Below are positions 51,489-59,445 of a stretch of 64,000 nucleotides of DNA, in pieces; position 1 is the first letter of the stretch, and each line of letters begins with the position of its first letter. The notes under the pieces were generated by a model. It saw only the letters and a program-made list of their open reading frames with translations, searched no databases and was not told the DNA's origin. The stretch comes from Sphingomonas citricola (GTDB lineage Bacteria > Pseudomonadota > Alphaproteobacteria > Sphingomonadales > Sphingomonadaceae), in the NCBI RefSeq assembly GCF_019429535.1, contig NZ_JAHXZM010000001.1, positions 186,001-250,000 of the forward strand, read 5' to 3'. The position numbers and the translations under genes were made by a program.

Positions 51489-52841
51489 TTACCGAGCCGG
51501 TACGCCGCCCAGCTCGCCACTCGCGCGACCGTGCCGCCCGTAGACCCACTCGAACAGCGGGCTCGCCATCATCGTCGTGACGATCGCCATCAGCACCAGC
51601 ATCGCGAACAGCGTCGGGCCGATGATGCCCTTCTGCAGCCCGATGTTGATGATGATCAGCTCCATCAACCCGCGCGAGTTCATCAATGCACCTATGCCGA
51701 GCGCGGTGCGGTTGTCCTCGCCCGCCAGCCGCGCCGCGAGATAGCACGCGCCACCCTTCGCCAGCACCGATGCCGCCAGGATCACGAGCGCCACGGCCAA
51801 AAGCGCGGGCGAGCTGACCGTGTCCATCCGCGTGTTGAGCCCCGAATAGGTGAAGAACATCGGCAGCAGCAGGACGACCGTCAGCGGCTCGATCTTGCGG
51901 CGTATCTCCTCGGTCAACGTGCCCCGCGGCATTACTACGCCCATGATGAACCCGCCGAAGATCGCATGGATGCCGACTGCGTCCATCAGGAAAGCGGACG
52001 CGCAGAACGCGATCAGCACCACCGCCAGCAACGGCGGCGTCAACTCGCCGCCGCGCTCCACCGCGCGCGCCAGGGGGGCGAGGACGCGTGGCCCGGCGAT
52101 GAGCACCAGCGCCGCCCACGCGACGCCGCCACCGATCGCCAGGATCGCGATCCCCGCGCCGCCGCCGAACGTCGCCAGCACGATCGCCAGCACGCACCAC
52201 GAACACGCGTCGTCGAACGCACCCGCGGTCAGCGACAGCGTCCCGAGCGCCGAATCCGCCAGCCCGCGCTCGTTGATGATCCGCGCCAGCATCGGAAATG
52301 CGGTCAGCGCGATGCACGCGCCCAGGAACAGCGTCGCGTTGAACGGGCTGATCCCCGCCGCGAACAGCCCCGGCACCCCCAGCAGCCACGGCGTCAGCAG
52401 AATCGCGACGCCGAACGGCGCGGCGATTCCTGCGAGTGACACCACCGAGGCGCTGCGCGCCTTCGATCGGAAATGGTCGAGCCTCAGCGTCGTGCCGACC
52501 AGGAACATGTACAACCCGACGCCGAGCTGCGCGCCGGCGTAGAGAACGTTCCTCGTTTCCTTGGGGAAGATCGCGCCTTGCAGATCCGGCGCGACGAGCC
52601 CGAGCAGCGAGGGGCCGAGCACCACGCCCGCGATCATCTCGCCCACCACCTGCGGCTGGCCGAGCGCGACGCGCCCGATCCAGCCGACCGCCCGGCACGC
52701 GATCAGGATGACCGCGAGTTGCAGGAAGAAGTGGATCGAAAAGTCGCCCGGCGCATAGCTCGCGCTGCCCGCGACCAGCGGACCGTGCGCGTTCAGCACG
52801 CCCCCCAGCGTGTGCGTCAGACTATCGAACCAATCCTGCAT
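51489..52841 (-). CDS. Cation:proton antiporter (CPA2, Kef/NapA type)
   Basis: A 450-residue protein with about 12 hydrophobic helices and the CPA2 pattern: GEMIAGVVLGPSLLG, the helix with AFPMLARIINERGLADS, TAGAFDDACSWCVLA (with the paired Asp of the ion site near FDD), and GIGALMNSRGLMELIIINIG. No C-terminal RCK domain is present. It would exchange Na+ or K+ for protons at the inner membrane. ATG 52841 fits; GTG 52856 is an alternative. It is convergent with the sulfonate operon and not obviously part of it. Confidence 0.9.
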   Translation of the reverse strand: MQDWFDSLTHTLGGVLNAHGPLVAGSASYAPGDFSIHFFLQLAVILIACRAVGWIGRVALGQPQVVGEMIAGVVLGPSLLGLVAPDLQGAIFPKETRNVLYAGAQLGVGLYMFLVGTTLRLDHFRSKARSASVVSLAGIAAPFGVAILLTPWLLGVPGLFAAGISPFNATLFLGACIALTAFPMLARIINERGLADSALGTLSLTAGAFDDACSWCVLAIVLATFGGGAGIAILAIGGGVAWAALVLIAGPRVLAPLARAVERGGELTPPLLAVVLIAFCASAFLMDAVGIHAIFGGFIMGVVMPRGTLTEEIRRKIEPLTVVLLLPMFFTYSGLNTRMDTVSSPALLAVALVILAASVLAKGGACYLAARLAGEDNRTALGIGALMNSRGLMELIIINIGLQKGIIGPTLFAMLVLMAIVTTMMASPLFEWVYGRHGRASGELGGVPAR

Positions 52842-53094
52842 CGTTACATTACCCACCCGACGCGCGAACAACGCCAAACGCCGCAGATTTGCAAGCCGTC
52901 GCGGGTCGCATGCGCCGGTGGCCTTGCTCGCCCGCGAGGTCGCGAAGACTGGCTAACCTGCATCAAAGGCATGACTTTTTCCGGAACGCCGCCGTCGTCG
53001 CGCGCTTTGTCGCGGCACGTCTGGTCGTGGTGATGGCCTTCGGTCGGGCCGCACCGGACACCCGCTCTTGCCCTCTCGCGCGTCGAGAAACGAC

Positions 53095-53616
53095 ATGGCC
53101 AGCTACCCGAACGACGTCGTCCAGTCGGTGTTCGTCACCGGATTGAAGAACGCGCACGGCGTCGAGCATCAGGCGCTCGCACTGATCGATCGCCAGCTCG
53201 ATCATCTGGAAAATTACCCGCAGGTCGCCGACCGCCTGCGCCTCCACCGTAGCGAAACCGAGCAGCAGATCGCGCGCCTGGAGGAGATCCTCGCGACGTT
53301 CGGCGAGACGCACTCGACGCTCAAGGACATCGGCCTGTCGATCTCGGGCAATCTCGCCGCGATCGCACACGTTTTCGCGCCCGACGAGATATTGAAGAAC
53401 ACCTTCGCCAATTTCACGTTCGAGAATTTCGAGGCGGCGAGCTACAAATCGCCTATCACGCTCGCCGACGCGGGCAATTTCGCCGCGGCGACGTCGCTGC
53501 TCACCGCCTCGCTCGACGAGGAACTGTCGATGGCCAACTGGGTCGACGACCATAATGCCGAGCTGACGCTCGCCTACGTTCAGCGCCGCGGCGCGGGCGA
53601 TACCGCCAGCCACTGA
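53095..53616 (+). CDS. DUF892/YciE-type ferritin-like protein
   Basis: A 173-residue protein with several long amphipathic helices (DVVQSVFVTGLKNAHGVEHQ; DRLRLHRSETEQQIARLEEI; DEELSMANWVDDHNAELT). Glu and His residues are spaced as in the DUF892 (YciE/YciF) ferritin-like family linked to stress responses. A direct test of metal binding is not possible from sequence. ATG 53095 is chosen; nine earlier in-frame residues from 53068 look unrelated. A hairpin follows the stop. Confidence 0.8.
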   Translation: MASYPNDVVQSVFVTGLKNAHGVEHQALALIDRQLDHLENYPQVADRLRLHRSETEQQIARLEEILATFGETHSTLKDIGLSISGNLAAIAHVFAPDEILKNTFANFTFENFEAASYKSPITLADAGNFAAATSLLTASLDEELSMANWVDDHNAELTLAYVQRRGAGDTASH

Positions 53617-53649
53617 TCTCCGCCATTTCCCCAACGGCAGGCGATCCGA

Positions 53650-53682
53650 CGACGCCCCGGGCTATACGGCTTCGGGGCGTCG
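53650..53682 (+). terminator. Hairpin after the DUF892 gene
   Basis: CGACGCCCCG and CGGGGCGTCG form a perfect 10-bp stem with a 13-base loop, 34 bases past the stop. There is no T-run. Confidence 0.6.
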
Positions 53683-53688
53683 CTGTAA

Positions 53689-54885
53689 GTGGGGGCACGG
53701 CGTCGGCGCGTACCAATCGGGTCGCGTCACGCGTCATCACCGGGGGCCGTTCCAATTCGACAAATCGCTGCCTTGCCCTACCGCATCGATGCCGCGGCAG
53801 GCGGCGAGGGCGTCTGCATCCTGCTCGTCACCTCGCGCGGGACGGGGCGTTGGGTGATCCCCAAGGGCAACATCGGCGCGGGCAGCACCTTGCCCGCCGC
53901 TGCGGCGCAGGAGGCGAAGGAGGAAGCCGGCGTATCCGGGGCGCTCTGCCCAGTGCCGCTCGGCGCCTATCGCTATCGCAAGCGGCGCGGCAGCGGCGCG
54001 TCGCTGATGATCGACGTCGACGTATTCCCGCTCGCGGTGACGCAGGAACTGCCGGTGTGGAAGGAGCAGGGGGAGCGCGAACGCCGCTGGTTCTCGCTCG
54101 CCGAAGCCGCCGACCGCGTCGACGAACCCGATCTGCGCGAATTGATCCGCTCGTTCGCGCCGTCGCAGTTCCGCGTTGCAGTGCAACAATCCAATGCTAG
54201 GGCGGCGGCGAATCGGGCTTCAAACCAAAAGTGGGGTACAATGTTCGCGTGGTTTCAACGGCTGTTGCCGAAGACCGGTAATTTCTTCGAGATGTTCGAG
54301 GCGCATGCCGCGACCGTACTCGCCGGGGCGGAGGCGACTGCGCGACTGCTGGAGGGTGGCCCGGCCGCCAAGGAGCATATCCGTGAGATCGTCGAGCGTG
54401 AACACGACGCCGACGCGATCACGCGCGACGTGCTGAAAACGGTGCGCGCGACCTTTCTGACCCCGTTCGACCGCGGTGCGATCACCGCGCTGATCGGCGC
54501 ACTCGACGACACGATCGACGAGATGCAGGTCTTCGCTGCGGCGTGCGATCTCTACGAAGTGACCGAGTTCGAGCCCGAAATGCGCGACATGGCCGCGATC
54601 ATCGTCGACGCCGCGCGCGTCACCGCCGAGGCGATCCCGCTGCTGCGCGACGTGTCGCGCAACGGCGATCGTCTGCACGAACTGACCGAGCGAGTCGTCC
54701 GCATCGAAGGCCATGCCGACGAGATCCACGCCGCGGGCCTCAAGCGCTCGTTGCAGAAGAACGGCGCGAGCGACACGCTCCGCTTCGTCGTCGAGCGCGA
54801 ACTCTTCAAGCATCTGGAGCGCATCGTCGACGCGTTCGAGGACGTCGCCGACGAGATCGACGGCATCGTCATCGATCACGCCTGA
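53689..54885 (+). CDS. NUDIX hydrolase domain in frame with DUF47 (possible fusion)
   Basis: One uninterrupted 398-codon frame covers two proteins that are usually separate. Residues about 23-165 are a NUDIX domain: RQIAALPYRIDA, WVIPKGN, then the box region with QEAKEEAGV, in which the first Glu of the box is Ser, and RRWFSLAEAADRVDEPDL at the end. A 20-residue linker (SNARAAANRASNQKWG) leads into the DUF47 protein at 54241. Either it is a real fusion, or the DUF47 part starts on its own and the NUDIX stop has been lost. The NUDIX start is uncertain: GTG 53689 is the only standard early one; the family would begin near 53755. Confidence 0.7.
   Translation: MGARRRRVPIGSRHASSPGAVPIRQIAALPYRIDAAAGGEGVCILLVTSRGTGRWVIPKGNIGAGSTLPAAAAQEAKEEAGVSGALCPVPLGAYRYRKRRGSGASLMIDVDVFPLAVTQELPVWKEQGERERRWFSLAEAADRVDEPDLRELIRSFAPSQFRVAVQQSNARAAANRASNQKWGTMFAWFQRLLPKTGNFFEMFEAHAATVLAGAEATARLLEGGPAAKEHIREIVEREHDADAITRDVLKTVRATFLTPFDRGAITALIGALDDTIDEMQVFAAACDLYEVTEFEPEMRDMAAIIVDAARVTAEAIPLLRDVSRNGDRLHELTERVVRIEGHADEIHAAGLKRSLQKNGASDTLRFVVERELFKHLERIVDAFEDVADEIDGIVIDHA
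54241..54885 (+). CDS. DUF47/PhoU-like protein (alternative start within the fused frame)
   Basis: Residues from ATG 54241 form a complete 214-residue DUF47 (PhoU-like, YkaA) protein: FAWFQRLLPKTGNFFEMFEA, EHDADAITRDVLKTVRATF, PFDRGAITALIGALDDTID and the C-terminal helices. These proteins regulate the low-affinity phosphate transporter Pit, which is encoded 13 bases downstream. A weak ribosome-binding site (GTGGGG) lies 4 bases upstream of this ATG. Listed separately because most relatives begin here. Confidence 0.8.
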   Translation: MFAWFQRLLPKTGNFFEMFEAHAATVLAGAEATARLLEGGPAAKEHIREIVEREHDADAITRDVLKTVRATFLTPFDRGAITALIGALDDTIDEMQVFAAACDLYEVTEFEPEMRDMAAIIVDAARVTAEAIPLLRDVSRNGDRLHELTERVVRIEGHADEIHAAGLKRSLQKNGASDTLRFVVERELFKHLERIVDAFEDVADEIDGIVIDHA

Positions 54886-54898
54886 CCGGCTGCGCGCA

Positions 54899-55912
54899 AT
54901 GCACGAACTCGCCTTTCCGCTGCTCGTCGGCCTGATCGCCGTCGCGCTTGCCTTTGATTATCTGAACGGCCTCCACGACGCCGCCAATTCGATCGCCACC
55001 GTCGTCGCGACGCGGCTGCTGTCGCCGGTGAAAGCCGTGCTGTTCGCCGCGGTGTTCAACTTCGCGGCCTATTTCCTGACGATCATGTTCCCGAGCTTGC
55101 ACGCGGTCGCGGAAACGATCGGCAAGGGGTTGATCGACAAGGACGTCGTCACCCCCGCGGTCATCTTCGGTGCGCTCGGCGGGGCGATGACGTGGAACGT
55201 CATCACCTGGCTTCGCGGCATTCCGTCGTCGAGCAGCCACGCGCTCGTCGGTGGGCTTGTCGGTGCGGGCGTCGCGCACGCGGGCATCGGCGGCATCCAG
55301 TGGGGCGGGCTCAACAAGACCGTGCTCGCGATCGTGCTGTCGCCGCTGCTCGGCATGATGCTCGCCATGCTCGTCATGCTGCTTTCTAGCTGGGCCTTCC
55401 GCCGCTCGACCTCGGTCCAAGCCGAGCGAAGCTTCCGCGCGCTCCACCTCCTGTCGTCCGCCGCCTATTCGCTTAGCCACGGGTTGAACGACGCGCAGAA
55501 GACGATGGGGATCATCACCGTGCTGCTCTACTCGACCGGGCGCCTGTCGGGGCCGTTCGAGGTGCCGCACTGGGTCGCGATCAGCTGCTACGTCGCGATC
55601 GCGCTCGGCACGATGACGGGCGGGTGGAAGATCATCGAGACGATGGGCTCGCGTATCACCAAGCTGTCGCAGCACCAGGGCTTCTCCTCTTCGCTCGCGG
55701 GGTCGATCGTACTCTTCTCCGCCAGCGCGCTCGGCATCCCCGTCTCGACCACGCACACGATCACCGGCGCGATCATCGGCGCGGGAACCGCGCGGCGTGC
55801 CTCCGCGGTCCGCTGGGGCGTGGCGCAGAGCGTGGTGGTCGCGTGGATCATCACCATTCCGGCCTCCGCCGCGGTCGGCGCGTTGTTCTACGGCCTGACG
55901 CGACTGTTCTGA
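54899..55912 (+). CDS. pit: Inorganic phosphate transporter, PiT family
   Basis: A 337-residue membrane transporter with ten or so helices and both PiT signatures: FDYLNGLHDAANSIATVVAT near residue 20 and SLSHGLNDAQKTMGI in the second half, plus PSSSSHALVGGLVGAG and PVSTTHTITGAIIGAG. It imports phosphate or metal phosphate with protons. It lies directly after the DUF47 gene as in many bacteria. ATG 54899 gives the usual short N-terminus. Confidence 0.95.
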   Translation: MHELAFPLLVGLIAVALAFDYLNGLHDAANSIATVVATRLLSPVKAVLFAAVFNFAAYFLTIMFPSLHAVAETIGKGLIDKDVVTPAVIFGALGGAMTWNVITWLRGIPSSSSHALVGGLVGAGVAHAGIGGIQWGGLNKTVLAIVLSPLLGMMLAMLVMLLSSWAFRRSTSVQAERSFRALHLLSSAAYSLSHGLNDAQKTMGIITVLLYSTGRLSGPFEVPHWVAISCYVAIALGTMTGGWKIIETMGSRITKLSQHQGFSSSLAGSIVLFSASALGIPVSTTHTITGAIIGAGTARRASAVRWGVAQSVVVAWIITIPASAAVGALFYGLTRLF

Positions 55913-55927
55913 TCTGCTTGCCCTTCA

Positions 55928-55957
55928 CCCTTCCCCGCGACATGACACGGGGAAGGG
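55928..55957 (+). terminator. 10-bp hairpin between pit and the MHS transporter gene
   Basis: CCCTTCCCCG (55928-55937) and CGGGGAAGGG (55948-55957) pair perfectly around a 10-base loop, 15 bases after the pit stop. The right arm overlaps the purine-rich ribosome-binding site of the next gene (ATG 55970), so it may be a terminator, a translational switch, or both. Confidence 0.6.
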
Positions 55958-55969
55958 GAGGACGGGCAC

Positions 55970-57583
55970 ATGGCCGCAGCAACGATCGACGGCGAAGAAG
56001 CGCCAAGCCACGACGACATCCGGCTGGTCATCTCGGCCTCCGCACTCGGCACCGTGTTCGAATGGTACGACTTCTTCATCTACGGCACGCTCGCCGCGTC
56101 GGGGATCATCGGTCGCGCCTTCTTCCCGGCCGGCAACGAGACGGTGCAGACGCTGCTCGCCTGGGCGGGCTTCGCGGTCGGCTTCGGCTTTCGCCCGCTC
56201 GGCGCGGCGCTGTTCGGCTATCTGGGCGACCGGCTCGGGCGCAAGTATACCTTCCTCGTCACCATCACGCTGATGGGTATCGCGACTGCCGGGGTCGGGC
56301 TGACCCCGTCCGCCGCCTCGATCGGTTACGCCGCGCCCGCGATCGTGCTGCTCCTGCGCATCGCGCAGGGGCTCGCGCTCGGCGGCGAATATGGTGGGGC
56401 CGCAATCTACGTCGCGGAGCATTCGCCGCCGGGTCGCTCGGGCTTCTACACCAGCTTCATCCAGGCGGGCGTCGTCGGCGGGTTCATCCTCAGCCTGGCG
56501 GTGATCCTGTTGTTCAAGGCGCTCGTCCCCGGCGCGGCGTGGGAAGCGTGGGGCTGGCGACTGCCGTTCCTTTTCTCGCTCCTGCTCCTCGCGATCTCGC
56601 TGTGGATGCGCCTCAAGCTGTCGGAAAGCCCCGTCTTCCAGAAGATGCGCGCCGCGGGCGAACGCGCGGTCAATCCCTTGAAGGAGAGCTTCACCTACCC
56701 CGGCAACATCCGCCGCATGATCGTCGCGCTGTTCGGGATCGCCGCCGGGCTGACCGTGATCTGGTATACCGCGATGTTCACCGTGCTGTCGTTCCTGCAG
56801 ACGACGATGCGGGTCGAGGAGACGACCGCGCAGCTCATCACCGGCTTCGGCGTGCTGATGGGGACGGGGTGGTTCCTGCTGTTCGGCCACATCAGCGACC
56901 GCGTCGGTCGCAAGAAGCCGATCGTCCTCGGCTACGTCCTGACGCTCGCGCTGCTGTTCCCGATCTTCTGGACGATCGGTGCCGCCGCCAACCCCGGCCT
57001 CGCCCGCGCGGCGGAGGCGAACCCGGTCGTCGTTGCCGGCGCCGACTGCCGCTACAGCCCGTTCGACAAGCAGCAGGCGACGCCGTGCGGCGCGTTGCTC
57101 GATACGCTATCGAAGAAGGGCGTGCCCTATACCACGCAAGCCGCCGCGCAGACCCGCGTCACGATCGGCAATGCGGTGGTGGTCGACACCTCACCGGCTG
57201 GGCTCGACGCCGCCCTCGCGCGCGGCGGGTACGATCTCGCCAAGGTGACGCCGTCCGCCGCCAACATCGCGCTGATCCTGCTCGCGATCCTCGCCATGTC
57301 GATGCTGTCGGGGATCACCTACGGCCCCGTCGCCGCATTGCTCGCCGAGATGTTCCCGCCCGCGATCCGCTACTCGTCGCTGTCGATCCCCTACCACCTC
57401 GGCACCGGGTATTTCGGCGGCTTCCTGCCCTTCATCAGCCAGTACATCGTCGCCAAGACCGGCGACCCATATGCCGGGCTCTGGTACACCTGGGGCGTCA
57501 CGCTGCTGGCGCTGATCGTCACGATGATCGGCCTGAAGGAAACTCGCCCCACCGACACGGGCGTTCCCGACGCGGTGGCGTGA
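55970..57583 (+). CDS. MFS transporter, metabolite:H+ symporter (MHS) type
   Basis: A 537-residue transporter with 12 helices. The start region (LGTVFEWYDFFIYGTLA) and GFAVGFGFRPLGAALFGYLG, DRLGRKYTF and LALGGEYGGAAIYVAEHSP are MHS motifs of the proline/betaine and dicarboxylate group. About 88 extra residues (near 342-430) lie between two late helices, with two Cys that may form a disulfide (ADCRYSPF and TPCGALL). This insert is known in long MHS carriers as I recall. The substrate is not clear. Confidence 0.88.
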   Translation: MAAATIDGEEAPSHDDIRLVISASALGTVFEWYDFFIYGTLAASGIIGRAFFPAGNETVQTLLAWAGFAVGFGFRPLGAALFGYLGDRLGRKYTFLVTITLMGIATAGVGLTPSAASIGYAAPAIVLLLRIAQGLALGGEYGGAAIYVAEHSPPGRSGFYTSFIQAGVVGGFILSLAVILLFKALVPGAAWEAWGWRLPFLFSLLLLAISLWMRLKLSESPVFQKMRAAGERAVNPLKESFTYPGNIRRMIVALFGIAAGLTVIWYTAMFTVLSFLQTTMRVEETTAQLITGFGVLMGTGWFLLFGHISDRVGRKKPIVLGYVLTLALLFPIFWTIGAAANPGLARAAEANPVVVAGADCRYSPFDKQQATPCGALLDTLSKKGVPYTTQAAAQTRVTIGNAVVVDTSPAGLDAALARGGYDLAKVTPSAANIALILLAILAMSMLSGITYGPVAALLAEMFPPAIRYSSLSIPYHLGTGYFGGFLPFISQYIVAKTGDPYAGLWYTWGVTLLALIVTMIGLKETRPTDTGVPDAVA

Positions 57584-57640
57584 TCGCCCGCGAGGGGGTA
57601 GGGGCGCGCGGATGATCGATCTCTGCCGCCCCCGTCTGTC

Positions 57641-58753
57641 ATGAACGCGCCGCACCGCCTCGCACTCGATGGCGCCGCGCTGGCGGCGAACTGGCAGGCA
57701 CTCGCGCGGCTGAGCGGCACCGCCGCGTGCGGTGCGGCGGTCAAGGCCGACGGCTACGGTCTCGGCGCACGCGCGGTCGTCACGCGGCTGCTCGCCGCGG
57801 GCTGCCGCGACTTCTTCGTATCGTCGTGGAACGAGGCGCGGGCGCTCGCCGACCTGGACTTCGCGAGCGCCGGCGCGACGCTGTCGGTCCTCCACGGGGT
57901 CCGCGACGAGGACATGGCGGCGGCGCGTGAGCTGGGCGCGCGCCCGGTGCTTAACACGCCCGCGCAGGTGCAGCGCTGGCGCGCCGCCGGCGGCTGGCCG
58001 TGCGACGTGATGGTCGATACCGGCATGAACCGCCTCGGTGTCTCCGCCGCCGACATCGCCGCCGGACTGCTCGACGGGGTCGTGGTCGACACGCTGATGA
58101 GCCATCTCGCCTGCGCCGACGAGGCGAGCGCGATGAATGAACGCCAGCGTGACCGCTTCGCGGCACTCGCCGGCCGGACGCGCGCGAAGCGGATGAGCCT
58201 TGCCAATTCGGCCGGCATCACGCTCGGGCGTGAATACCATTTCGACCTGACCCGGCCCGGCCTCGCGCTCTACGGCGGTCTCCCGGTCGTGACGCTCGGC
58301 GACGCGATCCGCCCGGTGGTGCGGATCGAGGCCGAGGTACTGCAACGCCGCACCGTCGCCGTGGGCGAGAGCGTTGGCTACAACGCCACTTGGGTGGCGC
58401 GGGCCGAAACCGCGGTCGCGATCGTCAATCTGGGCTACGCCGACGGCTATTGGCGCGGCTTCTCCGATACCGGAACCGCGTTCGCCGCGAACGTCGCACT
58501 GCCGGTCATCGGGCGCGCGTCGATGGACCTCTCCGATACCGGAACCGCGTTCGCCGCGAACGTCGCACTGCCGGTCATCGGGCGCGTGTCGATGGACCTC
58601 GTCGCGCTCGATGTCAGCCACGCCGATGTAGCAGAAGGCGACTGGGTCGCGTTCGACGCCGACCTGCCGCGCGCCGCCGCCGCGTCGGGAATGAGCCAGT
58701 ACGAACTGGTGACGGGGCTCGGACAGCGCTTCGACCGCCGCTGGCGCGACTGA
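57641..58753 (+). CDS. alr: Alanine racemase with an internal 23-residue tandem duplication
   Basis: PLP-dependent racemase, L-alanine to D-alanine for peptidoglycan. The PLP lysine is Lys35 in AAVKADGYGLGA; the second catalytic Tyr is in VGYNATW. The frame is 370 codons, against about 347 without the repeat. SDTGTAFAANVALPVIGR followed by (A/V)SMDL occurs twice in a row at 58462-58599, and the copies differ by one base (Ala versus Val). GRxSMD lines the active site, so the extra copy may disturb the enzyme. If this is the only alr, it must still fold. No ribosome-binding site is obvious. Confidence 0.93.
   Translation: MNAPHRLALDGAALAANWQALARLSGTAACGAAVKADGYGLGARAVVTRLLAAGCRDFFVSSWNEARALADLDFASAGATLSVLHGVRDEDMAAARELGARPVLNTPAQVQRWRAAGGWPCDVMVDTGMNRLGVSAADIAAGLLDGVVVDTLMSHLACADEASAMNERQRDRFAALAGRTRAKRMSLANSAGITLGREYHFDLTRPGLALYGGLPVVTLGDAIRPVVRIEAEVLQRRTVAVGESVGYNATWVARAETAVAIVNLGYADGYWRGFSDTGTAFAANVALPVIGRASMDLSDTGTAFAANVALPVIGRVSMDLVALDVSHADVAEGDWVAFDADLPRAAAASGMSQYELVTGLGQRFDRRWRD
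58462..58599 (+). repeat. 69-bp in-frame tandem duplication in alr
   Basis: Unit 1 is 58462-58530 and unit 2 is 58531-58599. They are identical except GCG versus GTG near the end, so the duplication is recent. It keeps the reading frame. Confidence 0.95.
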
Positions 58754-58764
58754 TGGACGCGCAG

Positions 58765-58817
58765 ATGCTGCGCAGCATGGCGGCGACCACGCTGCAACGC
58801 CGCGTACGTGTTGCAGC
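58765..58817. promoter_or_regulatory. Two TGC/GCA-rich dyads upstream of phaR
   Basis: ATGCTGCGCAGCAT (58765-58778) is a perfect 14-base palindrome; GCTGCAAC (58791-58798) pairs with GTTGCAGC (58810-58817). PhaR proteins are reported to bind TGC-rich sites in their own promoter, so these are candidate autoregulatory sites in the 116-base gap before phaR. Confidence 0.5.
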
Positions 58818-58869
58818 GCGGCAGCGGGTACGTTAGCCTCGCGCAACAAGCTGAAAAGGCGAGGCGAGG

Positions 58870-59412
58870 ATGAAAAAGCAGCGTACCGACGGCACCGTGA
58901 TCATCAAGAAATACGCCAATCGCCGGCTCTACAATACCGAGAGTTCGTCCTACATCACGCTCGATCACCTCGCCGCGATGACGCGCGCGGGACGCGACTT
59001 CAAAGTGCTCGACGCCAAGACCGACGAGGACATCACGCACAACGTCCTGACGCAGATCATCATGGAAGAGGAAAGCCGCGGGCAGACGATGCTGCCGGTG
59101 CCGTTCCTGCGTCAGTTGATCGCGCTGTACGGCGATTCGATGCAGGCGATGGTGCCCGGTTATCTCGAAGCATCGATGGACAGCTTCCATCGCAACCAGG
59201 CCGAATTCAAGACCGCGGTCGAGGGCGCCTTCGCAGGATCGCCCTTCGCCGAAATCGCGAAGCGCAACATGGAGATGTTCGAGGCGGCGGCGAACGCGTT
59301 CACTGCGCCCGTCGCCAAGCAGGCCTCGTCGACCACGAAGGACGACGAGATTGCGGCACTCAAGGCCGAACTCGCCAAACTTCAGGACAAGGTCGAGAAG
59401 CTGGTGCGGTGA
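58870..59412 (+). CDS. phaR: Polyhydroxyalkanoate synthesis repressor PhaR
   Basis: A 180-residue regulator of polyhydroxyalkanoate storage. The N-terminal PHB_acc_N domain reads KKYANRRLYNTESSSYITLD then DFKVLDAKTDEDIT; the PHB_acc domain follows (EEESRGQTMLPVPFLRQLI). The C-terminus has a helical stretch with a coiled-coil-like end (IAALKAELAKLQDKVEKL). PhaR represses phasin genes and itself, and is released when it binds the polymer. No phaC or phasin gene is in the window. Ribosome-binding site GAGGCGAGG. Confidence 0.93.
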   Translation: MKKQRTDGTVIIKKYANRRLYNTESSSYITLDHLAAMTRAGRDFKVLDAKTDEDITHNVLTQIIMEEESRGQTMLPVPFLRQLIALYGDSMQAMVPGYLEASMDSFHRNQAEFKTAVEGAFAGSPFAEIAKRNMEMFEAAANAFTAPVAKQASSTTKDDEIAALKAELAKLQDKVEKLVR

Positions 59413-59445
59413 GCAGCGCCGCGGCGCTGCCCACCGGCGCGCGGC

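Noticed and set aside
51489..52841. Cation/proton antiporter as part of the sulfonate cluster
   Set aside because: It is convergent with the operon, has no operator-like site in its upstream gap, and is a common housekeeping type.
56990..57260. Extra loop in the MHS transporter as a novel insertion
   Set aside because: Long MHS carriers with a similar Cys-containing loop are known to me, so it is described in the gene entry and not reported as new.
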